This document shows, piece after piece, positions 23,901-35,400 of a stretch of DNA of 64,000 nt. How positions within the stretch are numbered: the first letter of the stretch is position 1; every line of letters starts with the position of its first letter. Source of the stretch: Sanghuangporus weigelae (lineage: Eukaryota > Basidiomycota > Agaricomycetes > Hymenochaetales > Hymenochaetaceae); contig CP137321.1 of assembly GCA_033182465.1 (NCBI GenBank), positions 806,001 to 870,000 on the forward strand, written 5' to 3'. A model generated the notes under the pieces. The model searched no databases, had not been told where the DNA came from, and saw only the letters and a program-made list of their open reading frames with translations. Made by a program: the position numbers and the translations under genes.

Positions 23901-26836
23901 CATAAAGAGAACCTTCCCTTCCTCAGAGCCTTTCCCCCACAGATCTCCGGACACCTTAGTTTTAGAAGTGAGATTAAGTCCACGAGCTGCTGATGGCGTG
24001 ATATTGAGTAAGACGGTAGAAATCTAACGAACGGTTAGTCCTATGAGCCTTCGATAATTTCGGTACACGTACAATTTGCTTTCCAGTCCATAAAGGCTTT
24101 GGTTTCCATATAGCCGGAGGACAGGTTCGAAGGCGACCGCCGACTTCATCTTCAGGTCGAAGTGCTCCATAAAGAAGCTGGAAGTATTCTTCGCGTGAGA
24201 AGAACGCATCACGACTGGTCATCCATACGCCAGCCACAACATGGTCCTGGATCAGACCTCGTAATGGTTTTCCAGAAGTCGGCACGAGATACTGATTATC
24301 AGTATTAGCGATAAACATTGCTTCCGCTCTAGCAAGCTCGTTCTCTTGGAAGGTTGTCAGCGTGGGTGTTTAAAAGAGCATGTAGGAATCCTGGGCTTAC
24401 GTGGAAAGTGAATATTCATCTCTAGGAAGGTCACACTTTAGTTTTTTGGGATTACGTTTAGATTGCTATGCTCACCATCCCCATCGAAATCGGCTGCGTA
24501 TATGTCAGATCAACGAACTCCACTAATTATCATGTCAAGCTCACCGTTGTAAGAATTGCTGCGAGTTTATGATTTGCAATCGGTAATCATGACATAGCAA
24601 TAGAGTCAAACTCACCAATTGGCATAGTGCATGCGAATCGTCTTTTCCCCATTAAGGACCTTGGCCTTGTGAACCATCATACTAGGCTTATGTAACGTAG
24701 GTTGTCGGTTGAGAATGAGTACATCGCCGTCGCGTAGATGTCGGTAAACTTTTTTATTTATCGCTGGTGTTCTTGTCGCCAGACCCATCTTCATCGAGGA
24801 ACCGAGGATATCATTTTGAGGGGTAAGTAATTGATTCGCCAAAGCACGTCGTTCTTCAACGTTCATGTTTTCCTGAAACCAATATTTTATATTTTAGTCC
24901 ATCATATCAGTCCCAGAGAAAATGTGACTTGCCAGGGATAGCCTTGCCCCGTTCTCAAGCTCGACGATGCTCGCGCCAGGATATTTATTGGGCCCATTCG
25001 TTACGAGTTCGCGCATGATGTGTACATTGTGCTCCGTTACTGGCTCAGGGAATGTGAGTTTCCGTGCGAATACAGGAGGTACGCCAATTTCATTTGTGTC
25101 GATATTCACATCCGGCGAAATGACAGAGCGAGCGGCATAATTGACACGTTTCCCCTGAATTATGTCAGTACATCATGGTAACAAGGTCAGCTGTAATATT
25201 ACCATCATGTTCATTCGGAAAAGGCCTTCCTTTTTTTCTAGTTCCTGCTTGACGCCTGCCGGAGGTAATCTTCCTTGCCGCATTCTCTGCGGATTCTTGC
25301 TGCTGTCAATAAAACTATTCACGTCCACTTGCAACTGGATCAGACCCTCAAGAAGTCTCCCTAACATACGTCTCCTAGAAGCGTCGTCGACAGAGGAATT
25401 CTTCTCGCTTGCCTGTCGCAAAGCATCTACTTGATCCCGAAGACTGTAGGATGTCGAAAGAATCTTGGAAAGTAACTCATTGTGGGGATGTTCGAAGAGC
25501 GTTTCTCCCATTTTAGCCGGAGGTCGAAAACGAGTTGGAGGAACCAAAATACAATCCACAAAAAACATGTCAGCTGAAGCGGGAGACAATTGATCAACAT
25601 CGGCCCTTGCGAATGGACCGTGCTTGCCGAACATGAGCGAACATATGGCCCTTTCGTTGGCAAATAAGCGTCGCAGAAGTTCTCGGCATTCTTCTGGTGC
25701 TAAGATACGCTCATTGCGGCCACGGATGGTCTTGACCTTCCCACTTATCGACTTTGGAAGAGATTCTGTCTTTCGTAATTGTTGGATCTCCTGTTCGTCA
25801 TCGGTGAATGTTCCTTCGCCTTCGCCTTCTGAGTCTTCACTTGCCGAGTCATCTCCATCGGTTTTCACTTCATTTCTTCGCCATTGACGTTCCTGATACA
25901 GAACATTATCTCTCTTCAGGTTCATCACTTCATGAACTGCCTTCTGCTTCGATGACAGGTCTAGCTCAACAATCTTTGTGTGACCTTCTTTTCGAATAGT
26001 GTGGGAAAATCTGCAATGACATATGAGCAGGTAATCATCAATAATGAAGGGATCTCATGCTCACGCATTACAGTCCTTGTTCTCGCACTTTCTCCGGCCT
26101 GTTACCGACAAAAACTCTGCTATGGCATCCTTGCGTGCCTGGTAAACCAGTCCCTCCTTGTAGTGATCGCGTCCGTTTTCTGGGTTTGCACGTATTGAAA
26201 GCCAAACAAGCAAGTTTACTCGCTTGGTGAATTCTTCCAGAGACTCCACTTCATTTGTTTCTTCGTCCTCGTCTTCATCCCCACCCGCTCGCGATACTCT
26301 TATTCTCATGTCATCTATTGCTTGAGCAGTTGAAAGAATTCCATGGTCAAGAAGACGAAGTTTCGCGATGAATTTTACCATCTGCGGAAGAGAGGTATAC
26401 ATCAATAGCAAAGAAGTAGTAAGCATCGAGATTACTAACCTGGACACGATTGATTTTGAATCTGTGGCAATACAGACACATTCCCCTCAGGACTTTGAGC
26501 ATGGTTACCATGAAGAAAGGGTGGAAGACGGGCGAAGGTAGTTCAATGTGTCCAAAATGGCCAGGACAGTTGAAGTATGTTTGCCGACATGTCGCGCACC
26601 TAAAGAAGTGTCATTCAATTGGTTCGGCAAGGAGATAGTTCAGCAACGCACAAGTCATTCCTATCGCTCGATCCAAGTGCCGGATCGTACAATCCTCCGA
26701 TTGTTGGCCGGTTGAGATCATCCAATAGAACTGGATTTACAATTTGTTTCACGGATATCCTCCGTATATCCTCAGTGGTCAAGAAAGAGAAGGAGATGCT
26801 TTGGACTGTAGAAGGAATAGACTGCGCGATATTCAT
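20920..26836 (-). CDS. RPA190: DNA-directed RNA polymerase I largest subunit RPA190 (RPA1)
   Basis: About 1,700 residues in many exons. It forms the catalytic half of nucleolar RNA polymerase I with RPA135. The N-terminus (MNIAQSIP...[13 protein letters not shown]) aligns with the family start, followed by the clamp zinc site [17 protein letters not shown] and a second metal site (CENKDC). Rudder and lid sequences precede the catalytic NADFDGDEMNIH, which is split over three micro-exons. The funnel and bridge-helix region has [18 protein letters not shown] and [17 protein letters not shown] (trigger-loop area). A long acidic insertion (about 21780-22060, [13 protein letters not shown] and DAMDVDAP) matches the DNA-mimicking jaw loop of Pol I. 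The C-terminus has [17 protein letters not shown] and [11 protein letters not shown]190 identity, rather than RPB1 or RPC160, rests on [20 protein letters not shown] and the lack of a heptad CTD. Confidence 0.96.
24401..24421 (-). other. RPA190: RPA190 micro-exon 3 of 3 (21 nt)
   Basis: A 21-nt exon between a TTCCTAG acceptor and a GTAAG donor. It encodes E-MNIHFP following the DFDGD loop and joins in frame to [10 protein letters not shown] in the next, larger exon. Confidence 0.85.
24476..24493 (-). other. RPA190: RPA190 micro-exon 2 of 3 (18 nt)
   Basis: An 18-nt exon between a TACGCAG acceptor and a GTGAG donor. It encodes A-DFDGD, that is all three magnesium-coordinating aspartates of the Pol I active centre. 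Confidence 0.87.
24545..24558 (-). other. RPA190: RPA190 micro-exon 1 of 3 (14 nt)
   Basis: A 14-nt exon between a CGCAG acceptor and a GTGAG donor. With its neighbours it encodes CNSYNA, leading directly into the catalytic aspartate loop. The phase is consistent on both sides: it completes TG|C and leaves one G. Confidence 0.85.
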
Positions 26837-27123
26837 AGTCACAGAAGCGAAGAGTGAGAACCGAATGGGTTCGAGAGAGTGAAAGTGCTCGGCCGCAACG
26901 AGCTTGCAATTGTAAGACGGTGACGGTGAATAAGTGAACTTGAAGGAAATACGGTCTGGTCAACTTTCAAAATTTTGGACAGCCCACAAATGGAAACGAC
27001 GATCATCTTCTATCGAAACTTACGCGTGGCGGAAACATCAATGTACCCTTCGAGGCGCTCATCACAGTCTCAGCTATTAAATCATGCTAGGTATCTAGAT
27101 ATTGCTCAATACATATTTATTCA
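26837..27123 (-). promoter_or_regulatory. RPA190 leader and promoter, with upstream ORF and possible leader intron
   Basis: These 287 bp lie between the RPA190 start and the stop codon of the LAA2-like gene. On the minus strand, 27062-27003 is a 19-codon upstream ORF beginning MSASKGTLMFPPR. It contains a strong donor (CGC|GTAAGT at 27023). Splicing from there to the AG at 26904-26903 would fuse the first 13 codons in frame to RPA190 through 22 stop-free codons. Confidence 0.4.
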
Positions 27124-28340
27124 TTAGGTCATGCCGCTAGCTCGTCTGCTGCCGCCATTCCGCGTCCTCGGTCCGGTCTTCATCTTTTGCGCTTCACCAA
27201 CCAGCTCAGCGATTAGCTTGTTATATGTTTCCGAGTCTTGTTGTAAGGCATCTCGCTGCTGGAGGAGATATGCCAGTAGTGAGGACGTTTGAACAGTGAG
27301 CGAGCGAATCTTCGCTAGCTGAGCTTCAAGAGTAGACAATGGAAGAAGGGAGAAGGTTTCTACAGTGGACGTCACGGGATGACAATGAATAGTCGGTGAC
27401 AATGCATACCGGGGGTCAAAGCTAATACTTCGTTTACTGCTTCCTCATCAAGTTCTGGTGGTGGACCTAGTCCAAGCTGAGCAAATGTCGATGCACGACC
27501 CAAAGGACTTGGTTTAGGGGTTGCAGAACGTGAAGGTGGTCGAGAACCAGGACGTGATGTTCCAGAAGAAGCGGGTGGTGGGCTCGCTACCCTGTTCAAG
27601 ACACGGGATCCCGGAGGGGCGGACATTGGGCGCGTGGATATGCTAAGCGCTGGCATTGCCTTCCCATTGACGTGTGGAAGGACTTCGTCCAGGTTGACTG
27701 GAATGCCAAGCGAGACAAGATGTCTTCGCCGTATTCGCGAGCGAGTCCAATTCGGGGGCTGGGTATTGGGTGGTGATGACTGGTACAAGGCTTGATATAA
27801 AGCTCGACTGTGCATCCGATATCAGAATGGTTTTATTGGGAGAACATGACTGAGTACGACAGACCTTTCAGGTGTTACCAATATTTGATTCAGACCTCCC
27901 ACTTGTCTGATATCATCATCTGTAAGAAACTCTGAAGCATCTGCATCATTTGATAACGGTTCAAGAATGTCTCCGATTTGAGCTCTCAGTACTTTGTTTG
28001 AAGGCAACGGACGTAATCGCAATGCATCCCAGTCCAATGAGTCTTGAGAAGTAAACGCTCCCTCGTCAGGGAACGGTACTGGTTGGGCAAATTCTTCGCT
28101 AATTTCTCCCTCTATGGCATCACCAAAATCCCCGAAATCCCCAAAATCATCGTCCCCGCCAGCCGAGTCGGAAGGCTGAATTGGTGCGTTGAATTCGAAG
28201 TCATCATCTGCAAACGCGTCTTCTTGGAATTTAACGTTGGATTGACTGGACAGAGGAAATGAAGGAGCAGATGGCACTGAAGTCGATGTCTTTGAGCTTG
28301 AGGATGCCCAGATGGAAGCTCCAAAGTCAAAGTCGTCCAT
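27124..28340 (-). CDS. LAA2-like AP-1 accessory protein
   Basis: Three exons (27865-28340, 27410-27807, 27124-27359) join in frame to 1,110 nt, giving 369 residues. The N-terminal half is disordered and acidic, with DDFDFG and DDDFGDFGDFGD repeats that resemble the FG-x-F motifs used to bind the AP-1 gamma-ear. The central conserved block (RALYQALYQ..., NWTRSRIRRRHLVSLGIPVNLDEVLP) resembles the fungal YBL010C/LAA2 family. A Ser/Pro-rich linker and a C-terminal coiled coil (LEAQLAKIRSLTVQTSSLLA) follow. In yeast, Laa2 works with Laa1 to place the AP-1 clathrin adaptor on trans-Golgi membranes. The family call is from memory of the central block, so moderate. It is divergent from RRN11. Confidence 0.68.
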
Positions 28341-28473
28341 GAAGTCGTGGTTGAGGACAAGTGTGCGTAGTAACAAACAACATGCGATTGATATAAAGCG
28401 CGCCGATCTTCCATCATTCTCTATTCAGTTGCTCCTCTCTCGACTTACACCACTACCAAGTCGGAAGGAGAGA

Positions 28474-29439
28474 ATGGGGACCAGTAAGCCTACATATATT
28501 CCCTTATTCGAGTTGAATGGCTTGCATGACAAGCCTGCGTCAACAACCCGTAAAATGCACATTCGACGTCTGAACGATATTTTGCATTTGTCAATTGAGC
28601 GCGGAGACTTCTCTCGTGCTCGCCGCGCTTGGGCAATTCTCGCGAGATGCAAGGAATTTGATTGGAAAACGAAATGGCGTACGGGCCTGCTCTTGCTATC
28701 TGACGATCCATTATCTGGTCAGCATCAGCACCTGCAAGTGAGCGGAGGAAGCGTAGAGTTCCTGAAGAAATTTATGCGTCATTACCCAGATGAGGTCGGT
28801 CTTTCAGAGCATTGGATTCATTGAACTTACTGATGGCTCGTGAAGCAAGAATCAGTACTACAGGAAACTATACTCCATCTTGCGAATGAGGGGAAGTTCA
28901 GAGAAGCTTTAGACGAACTTGATCTGTTCGTGCTCTTTCCCTTCAATTCAACAAACTAACTCAGATAATGTCCGGAGCTACCTTCCTTCTTTCCCATTCC
29001 AAGAAAACTCCATCTTGCTAGCATATGCAGGATTAATCTCATTCAGGCTCGCTATATCCTTCTCAGACGATAAAATACAATGTACGTTCTACCCGCACAG
29101 TCTTCGTCACAGGTTCTGATCGCAGAGACAGCGCTTGGGAACATAAATCTATTACAGAACGCTCAAAATTATTTTGCAAGAGCATTGACTATAGATCCAG
29201 ATAATGACGTGCCACAAGCATTTTCAAAAGAGGTATTGAATTTGTTTTGTTCTCAAAGCGCAGCGCCCATCAAACTTCTTCAGGTGACAGGTTGGCTCGC
29301 GCAGGCGAGTGCAAATAAATTGCAAGATCCTAAAGAAAGTACGAGCGACGATGAAATGGAGGTCGACGGCAGCAACCCATCCATGAGGGACAAACGCATA
29401 AGGCGGACCACAAACGGCGAATCTCAATCAGAAAATTAA
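28474..29439 (+). CDS. RRN11: RNA polymerase I-specific transcription initiation factor Rrn11
   Basis: Four exons (28474-28794, 28846-28925, 28978-29081, 29132-29439) join in frame to 813 nt, giving 270 residues. Rrn11 is a TPR-like subunit of the Pol I core factor, the counterpart of human TAF1A. Conserved text includes MHIRRLNDILHLSIERGDFS, RARRAWAILARC, FDWKTKWRTGLLLL, YLPSFPFQENSILLAYAGL and AQNYFARALTIDPDN. The junction at 29081/29132 works only with the acceptor GAGACAG; other AGs break the frame. ATG 28474 is preferred over in-frame ATGs at 28312 and 28339 because those would overlap the divergent LAA2-like gene. The tail is acidic to basic and probably disordered (DDEMEVDG, RDKRIRRTT). 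Confidence 0.8.
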
Positions 29440-29455
29440 CGCTTATCGTTACTGG

Positions 29456-32246
29456 CTACTCCATCTCTGAGTCTGTTGGCGAAGCTGGATCCAGTACAGG
29501 CATCTCGATATCCTCGTCGTCTTCCTCGTCGTCTTCGTCATCTATAACCATTTGGAACGTTTCACTGGGCCGATACGGTTGCTGCTGGATAGGTCTAGTA
29601 TCAGGTTGCTGCACGAGTTGCGTCCCCGGCAATTGCTGCTCTCGATGCTCTGGCTTTAGCGGGGTGATTGGCCTAGTAGTTCCCTGAGCTGTATCATCGG
29701 CGCGTGAATCGATAAGTATTGCATTTGACTGCACATCTTGCATAGGAGGTGGCGTAGCTACAGGTGTGGGCTGAACGACAAGAGGCGCGGCGGGCCGAAT
29801 CGGCACAGTGGGTGGGACGATAGGTGCTAACAGTTGTTCTCCCGGAGGATGAACTGGCATATTATTTTGCTCAGATTGTTGCTCAGGCCGGATGATCTGT
29901 TGAGCATCATTAGTTGGTCTAACGAGTCTAACGTCATCCATCTCTCGACTTTCGCCATCCGTATGGAGGATTTCGCTTGCCGAGCGTAACTTGAGCGACT
30001 CTCGTGCGTTGTGCTCTTCCATGCCTTCTTCCGTTTGCCACAAAGCCACAGCATCCAAGGCTAGTAATGGACGTAGGAGAGGCGGGAGACGAGGATGAAG
30101 CATAAGGTCGAGAAGTTGTCCGTTTTGATTCGACGAATCGACCGTTTCCTGGTAGTAACAAGCAGTAGTGAGGTTTAAATGAGGATTTGGATCGAAAGAA
30201 TGCAATGACAAAGTTACGTACGCTTGCGGAGGTGTCCTCTTCGGCGATTGCAGAAGCGACAAGTGGTAGACTTTTGCATAATACCACGCTTGACCTGCTC
30301 GTGAACTCAATGCACATCTCCTTTACTCTGCACAGTATGCTACCCTTAATGCCTGGATCGTGTGCCACTGCATAGGCAGGAAGTTTGGGCAGCAATAGCA
30401 AGAGTGATAGAAGTAACCGAGACGAGAGAGATTGAAGATATGCTGGAATCTTTGGGACTCGTAACAAATATGGCAAAGCTGTGTAGAAAGACGAGCATCA
30501 GTTTTGCAACTTAGTGCAACTTAGACACAGGATAAGCAAGAACAAACCATCTAAAGCGGCTAGAACGTGTTCCGCATCTTCAGCAATTTCACATAGTAGA
30601 TTCTTTCCTACTTTGAACATTTCGTCTCCCTCGTAGCCACGGGCGCGTTTCTTTTCTTTTTTGCTTCTGACATCTACAGTCGCCATCGTTTCTTCGGCCG
30701 CTTTTTCGGAGAGTAGACTGGCTATGGTTGGCAGGACCCTTTTAATTATCCTTCCGCACATGAGAGGTTCATGTGAAGGGAAGCAAGAGCCGAGGAGCGC
30801 TGGCAGCAGTTTTGTTATGGAAATGCGTTCTGTTCTAAACGAAGGACGAGATGAGATCAGTGTTCTAGCTGGACATGGCGCACCGACCTTGACGTTGGTT
30901 GTTCTAATTGAGAGACAAGTGCGCTCAAAACTCTAGTCAAGTGAGGTGCGAGTCTATTTTGAACACTACATAGCAGATTCGCTCAGAACCTTTTAATCAT
31001 TCAAAAGTAGAACGTACCATTTTGCTAAGCAGGCAGTAAGCGAACAGCCGAATTCCAGGATACTTGGAGCCACTGCTGCCTCCGTGCTTCTCAGCGAAGG
31101 ATCAACATCAGCACGAAGCTGACTAATTCAGCGAGCATGTCAATAGCAATGGAAAAGCGCGCCACGTACCACACCGTCTTTAGTGACACGTAGCATTGTT
31201 ACGCAAAGGGTTACCAGGGAGTAAAGTGGAATAATTACGGGCCTTTCGACCTTCGCTCTTAAGTAGCGATGAGTCTACGAAATCCAATAAGGGCAAGATG
31301 GATGTGCGCACCGCAAGAGATGGCAGAGTAGTTCGACTCCGCAATACAGACGATCGAGGTTAAGAGGAGCACTGACAATAGGATCTGTTTGCCGGGGCGC
31401 GGGATGATCTATCCTGTGTCAGACATAGTTTCGCGTTCATAAGTTTGCCAGATCACCTACTCTCTGTCGCGTATGTAGACCGTAAAGCTGCTAAGGTAGC
31501 AGAGCAGAAAATAATCGTTTCATCCACGCTTTTCCTCCAAAGAGTCGTAGCTCCGACCTTCCCACTAGTAATATGCAGACAGGCATGAAGTCTCGATGCA
31601 CTTGATACAATGGCTGCCGGAGTAAAGGTATGTCTCCCATTCAAAAAGTTGAGAGATACTGTGGAAAGATTCGAAGCCATCTGTCGATGTAGCGATGGAT
31701 ATAAAGGGATCATAGTTGCAAGTGTATCCAAACATAGGACTTTTAATTCTTCTTCCGATTGCTTTTCCAATAAGGACAGCAATGCCGAGCTGAATTTCGG
31801 AATGTTCGGAGTCACAACATGGCGCTGGAACTCTGCGAGATTTATTGTAGAGGTGAATATGAAAGCAACCAGTCTGATGGATACGTTCCAGATCGCCGAG
31901 CTCTCGTTCCGCTACAGAAGAGTATGAGACGATATCAGAACAGAAGAGAACAACATACGAAGAGAGTTGGTAAGACACCCGAAACAAAATTCTGGGCATT
32001 ACTGATGAGAATGCTCCTGGAGAGCCTTGATGTATGCAGGGCTAACGTGATACCAGCCCATCGAGCACCAGGCTCTCTGGAGTGGATTAGAGAATTGATG
32101 CGGTTGGTCCATTTCGCCAAATGAGGGGATGATTCGAGACTGGTTGAGGATAATGTATTTACTACCAAAGGTAGATTCGAGACCGCTGCGGAGTCTGTAC
32201 AGATATGGAGCTGAAGGAAAGTCTGTAGCAGGTCTGCGTTTGCCAT
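29456..32246 (-). CDS. RIX1: Pre-rRNA processing protein RIX1 (PELP1 family)
   Basis: About 750 residues, multiple exons. RIX1 acts with Ipi1, Ipi3 and Rea1 in the nucleolus and nucleoplasm on ITS2 processing and late 60S maturation. The N-terminal helical-repeat region has LPLVVNTLSSTSLESSPHLA, INSLIHSREPGARWAGITLA and TPNIPKFSSALLSLLEKQ, all characteristic. A middle block has CGRIIKRVLPTIASL, and a later one AVAHDPGIKGSILCRVKEM and SSVVLCKSLPLVASA. The C-terminus is Gln/Pro-rich and ends in an acidic tract (DDEDDEEDDEDIEMP), as in PELP1 relatives. Its stop codon lies only 16 bp from that of RRN11 on the other strand, so the two 3' UTRs must overlap. Confidence 0.9.
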
Positions 32247-32401
32247 GAAGTACTACTGGCACGGCGCACGCGTCAACAAAAATTCTTCGAGTGTATGATC
32301 GACGTTCGGTAAGAACCGAACCGGTCGTCGCGACGCGCGCTTCACTCCTTGTCATCCATAAGCTGCAATTGTCCACAAGAGCTGTGGCACAGGAGCCCAC
32401 G
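32247..32401. promoter_or_regulatory. Divergent promoter, RIX1 / SEC10
   Basis: Only 155 bp separate the two start codons, one of the shortest divergent gaps in the window. It contains a GC-rich core with CG dinucleotides (about 32320-32342, ggtcgtcgcgacgcgcg) and no TATA box. Confidence 0.4.
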
Positions 32402-35400
32402 ATGACTACTACTCCCTCCTTTGATGAACTTGATATTTCGGTGCGGGAGCAACTTGACCTGAAGACTTTCCAGGTGTGTCCATACGAGGAACGTCCGTAC
32501 CGTGCCCCAGTCTTCTCAATCTACTTGTATAGGGCAAATTTGAAGTGAAGGACTTCGTTGGTTCAGTCTCGGAGAAACTCATATCCAATTCAAAGTCAAG
32601 CTCCGGGCGTACGGCAAACTTACTTTCGTCATCGTCACATACAAGCGCTAATGCTACACTGTACTTCCAGCATTCAATCCAGTACCCTTCATTCGATCAT
32701 TCGAGGCATGCGTAGACAAGCTCATAGCACTTCGGAAGGATGTCCAGGCCAAATCAGAACAGATGGAAAAGAGTGTAAAAATTGCTGAGCGGGAGTACTC
32801 GCGGAAGATGTCAGACCTGAACAAGGGCTTTGAGGTGTGCCTCAGGGTATGGAATGATGAGCTCTGTGTTAACTAACATTCAGGCAGTCGGTCAATCGTT
32901 CTCAGGAATGGAGAATAAGATGAGTGAAGTGGGAAGGACTGCCATACGAATAGGCATGCACTCAAGCTTTCTGAATTGTTTTCAACGTGTTCTTACACAC
33001 GGAATCAGGCGAACAGCTGGAAGCCGTTCACATTCAGCGTCAACGAGCACAGGTTGCTCATGATCTGATTGACTATTACATACAATTCTCCAGAGGAGAT
33101 ACATCCGCATTAGACGTGTTACGAAAAGAGAGGGGTAAAGAAGGCAGGAGAGAACTTGCGACTGTTCTACGACGATTGAGCGTTGTGGCTAGAGAGGTAG
33201 ACCTTCCGAATGCAGAGCGGGTGAGCATACTTGTGCACTGTGTGATTTTCTTGTGACGTGAAATCCTAATATGCAGACGCGAGAAGCTATCGACAAATAT
33301 TGCGAAAAGTTCGAAAAGGACATGCTAAACCTCTTCGACAGATGCTATCGAAAGGAAGACCCAAAGATGATGCATGTGAGGCGAAGTCTGTGTTATCAGT
33401 GCACTTTCTTTACTCACGATGATGCCTTCCACAGCACTGTGCTCAGACACTACAAGATTTCAACGGTGGTGCTTCGTGTATTCAGATATACGTCAATCAA
33501 CACGATTTCTTCATTAACCGAGTTCGGCGAATTAACGACTTCAACACTGATTCTGAGCTGTATGTAATTGTCTCAGTCAGACATCGCAAGTTTTTGAATT
33601 TATTTCACTCAGGTGGAAGACGCTCAACGATCCTGATTCGACTCCGCCAAGAACCGAGAAGGGCTTGCAAGAGTTGTTTAGAGAGATCCGCGCCACCGTT
33701 GGTGAAGAGGCTCAGATCGTCCAAGTCGTTTTTCCGAACCCGCCGCTTGTCATGCAGGTTTTCCTTCAGCGAGTTTTTGCCCAATCCGTGAGTAGCTAGC
33801 ATTAGATCAGATCAGCAATTGCTTTCTGAATATAATCAGATTCAAGAATACATGGAACAACTACTCAATAAAGGTTCATCCTTGTCAACTCTTGCTTTCT
33901 TGCGAGTCCTCCAGCTTGTGCACACCCAAGTGTCAAGCCTTGTGGAGGATTTGAAAGAATACGAACTTACAACGTCTGCATCACGTTCGCCAAGTGAAGT
34001 GGCTGAACTTCGTCGTTCCGTCATTGGGCTGGTACCGCCAGGGAATGCGACGAATTTTGTTACCGTATCTCTTACCTCAATGCTGGAGACTGCAATGGAA
34101 GAGTTATTCATCCCATATACCGAAGGAAATCGCTACCTGGAAAAGGAAAGCAAGAGTCTCAGTGAGCTGTACATGGGCTATCTCCATCGCTTTGCTCGAT
34201 ATCATGTTAGTGTATTTTCGTTGACATGACGATTCATCTGACATCTGAAACATTTCAGGAGAAGGCGAATAAAGGAAAGGGCTCAATGCTTGACCGCATG
34301 GTGAATCAGATAAGCGCTGCAGCAGCTACTGCGACGAGTGGCAATACCGCTTCAGGTGCTAGTGCCCAAGCTGCTGCTGCGATTATGAAGTTCTCTGGCT
34401 TCACGAATGCGCCAAAACAAGGGACGCCAAAGGATCCAGAGAAATCCATGGAAGATACTGTAAAAGAGGAAGATGCTGTGCTTAGCCTTGATGCAGCAGA
34501 GCAGATGCTGAAGTGGCATGCTGAAGCGATTGGAAGATGTGTAGTCCTGAGTCCTCCGAACGAAGTGTGAGCGTCAACAATCTCTAACTTCGCATATATC
34601 TGTTCTGATGATTCTTGTTGACAGTCCAAAACATGCGTTTGCTTTGTCGCGTGTGCTCGCAGAAACAATTGGTACGGACTATGTAGAAGTAGCCCTTGAC
34701 ACGTAAGAATCAGTGCTTTTAGTATCTAAGTCCATAGGTACTAACAAAATCAATATAGCGCATACACCAAATTAGAAGCGTCAGATCCCAAAGCAGAGCC
34801 AAGTTTACAGGCTCTGTCGGTTCTGCGGCTGGTGGATTTGATCTGTCATCTCTGGCAGAAATACGTCAGCACGGCGCTTCTACCTCTAGCGGGTTCATCG
34901 GTGACGGTCCGACGTGAGATGGTCATTTTTAACAATCAGAGCGTCAGCAGGATTGAAGGTGCAGCGAACGCGCTCATGAATCGACTTGCTGATTGTACGC
35001 ATTTTATTCTTACTCCTTGTTTCTACGGCACTGATGTTATGTCGTGCAGCCATCGTGGCATGGCTATCATCCACCCTAGCAAAGCAAAAGAAAAACGAAT
35101 TCAAACCTCGCAACGATGAGTTCTCGTTCGTTAGCACTGAGCCTTGCGAGGCTTGTTGTACGATGCTTGCGAAAGTGCGAGATGCAGCACGACAGAATTT
35201 GAGCGGGAAGAACCTTGAAGTCTTCCTCACAGAGATTGGGATTAGCTTTAACACGTTAGTATGATGGAATATGCAGCCCCAAGCTATGCAGCTGACTTCG
35301 TTTTACTAGGTTGCTTCTTGACCATCTACGTAAATTCCAGGTGAATGCCAACGGAGGACTCACTCTTGCAAAGTAAGTAGGGTAGTCTATTATAATCCAG

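Noticed and set aside
31323-31345. Sequence gttcgactcc resembling a tRNA T-arm
   Set aside because: No A box or acceptor stem could be found around it, and it lies within the RIX1 gene.
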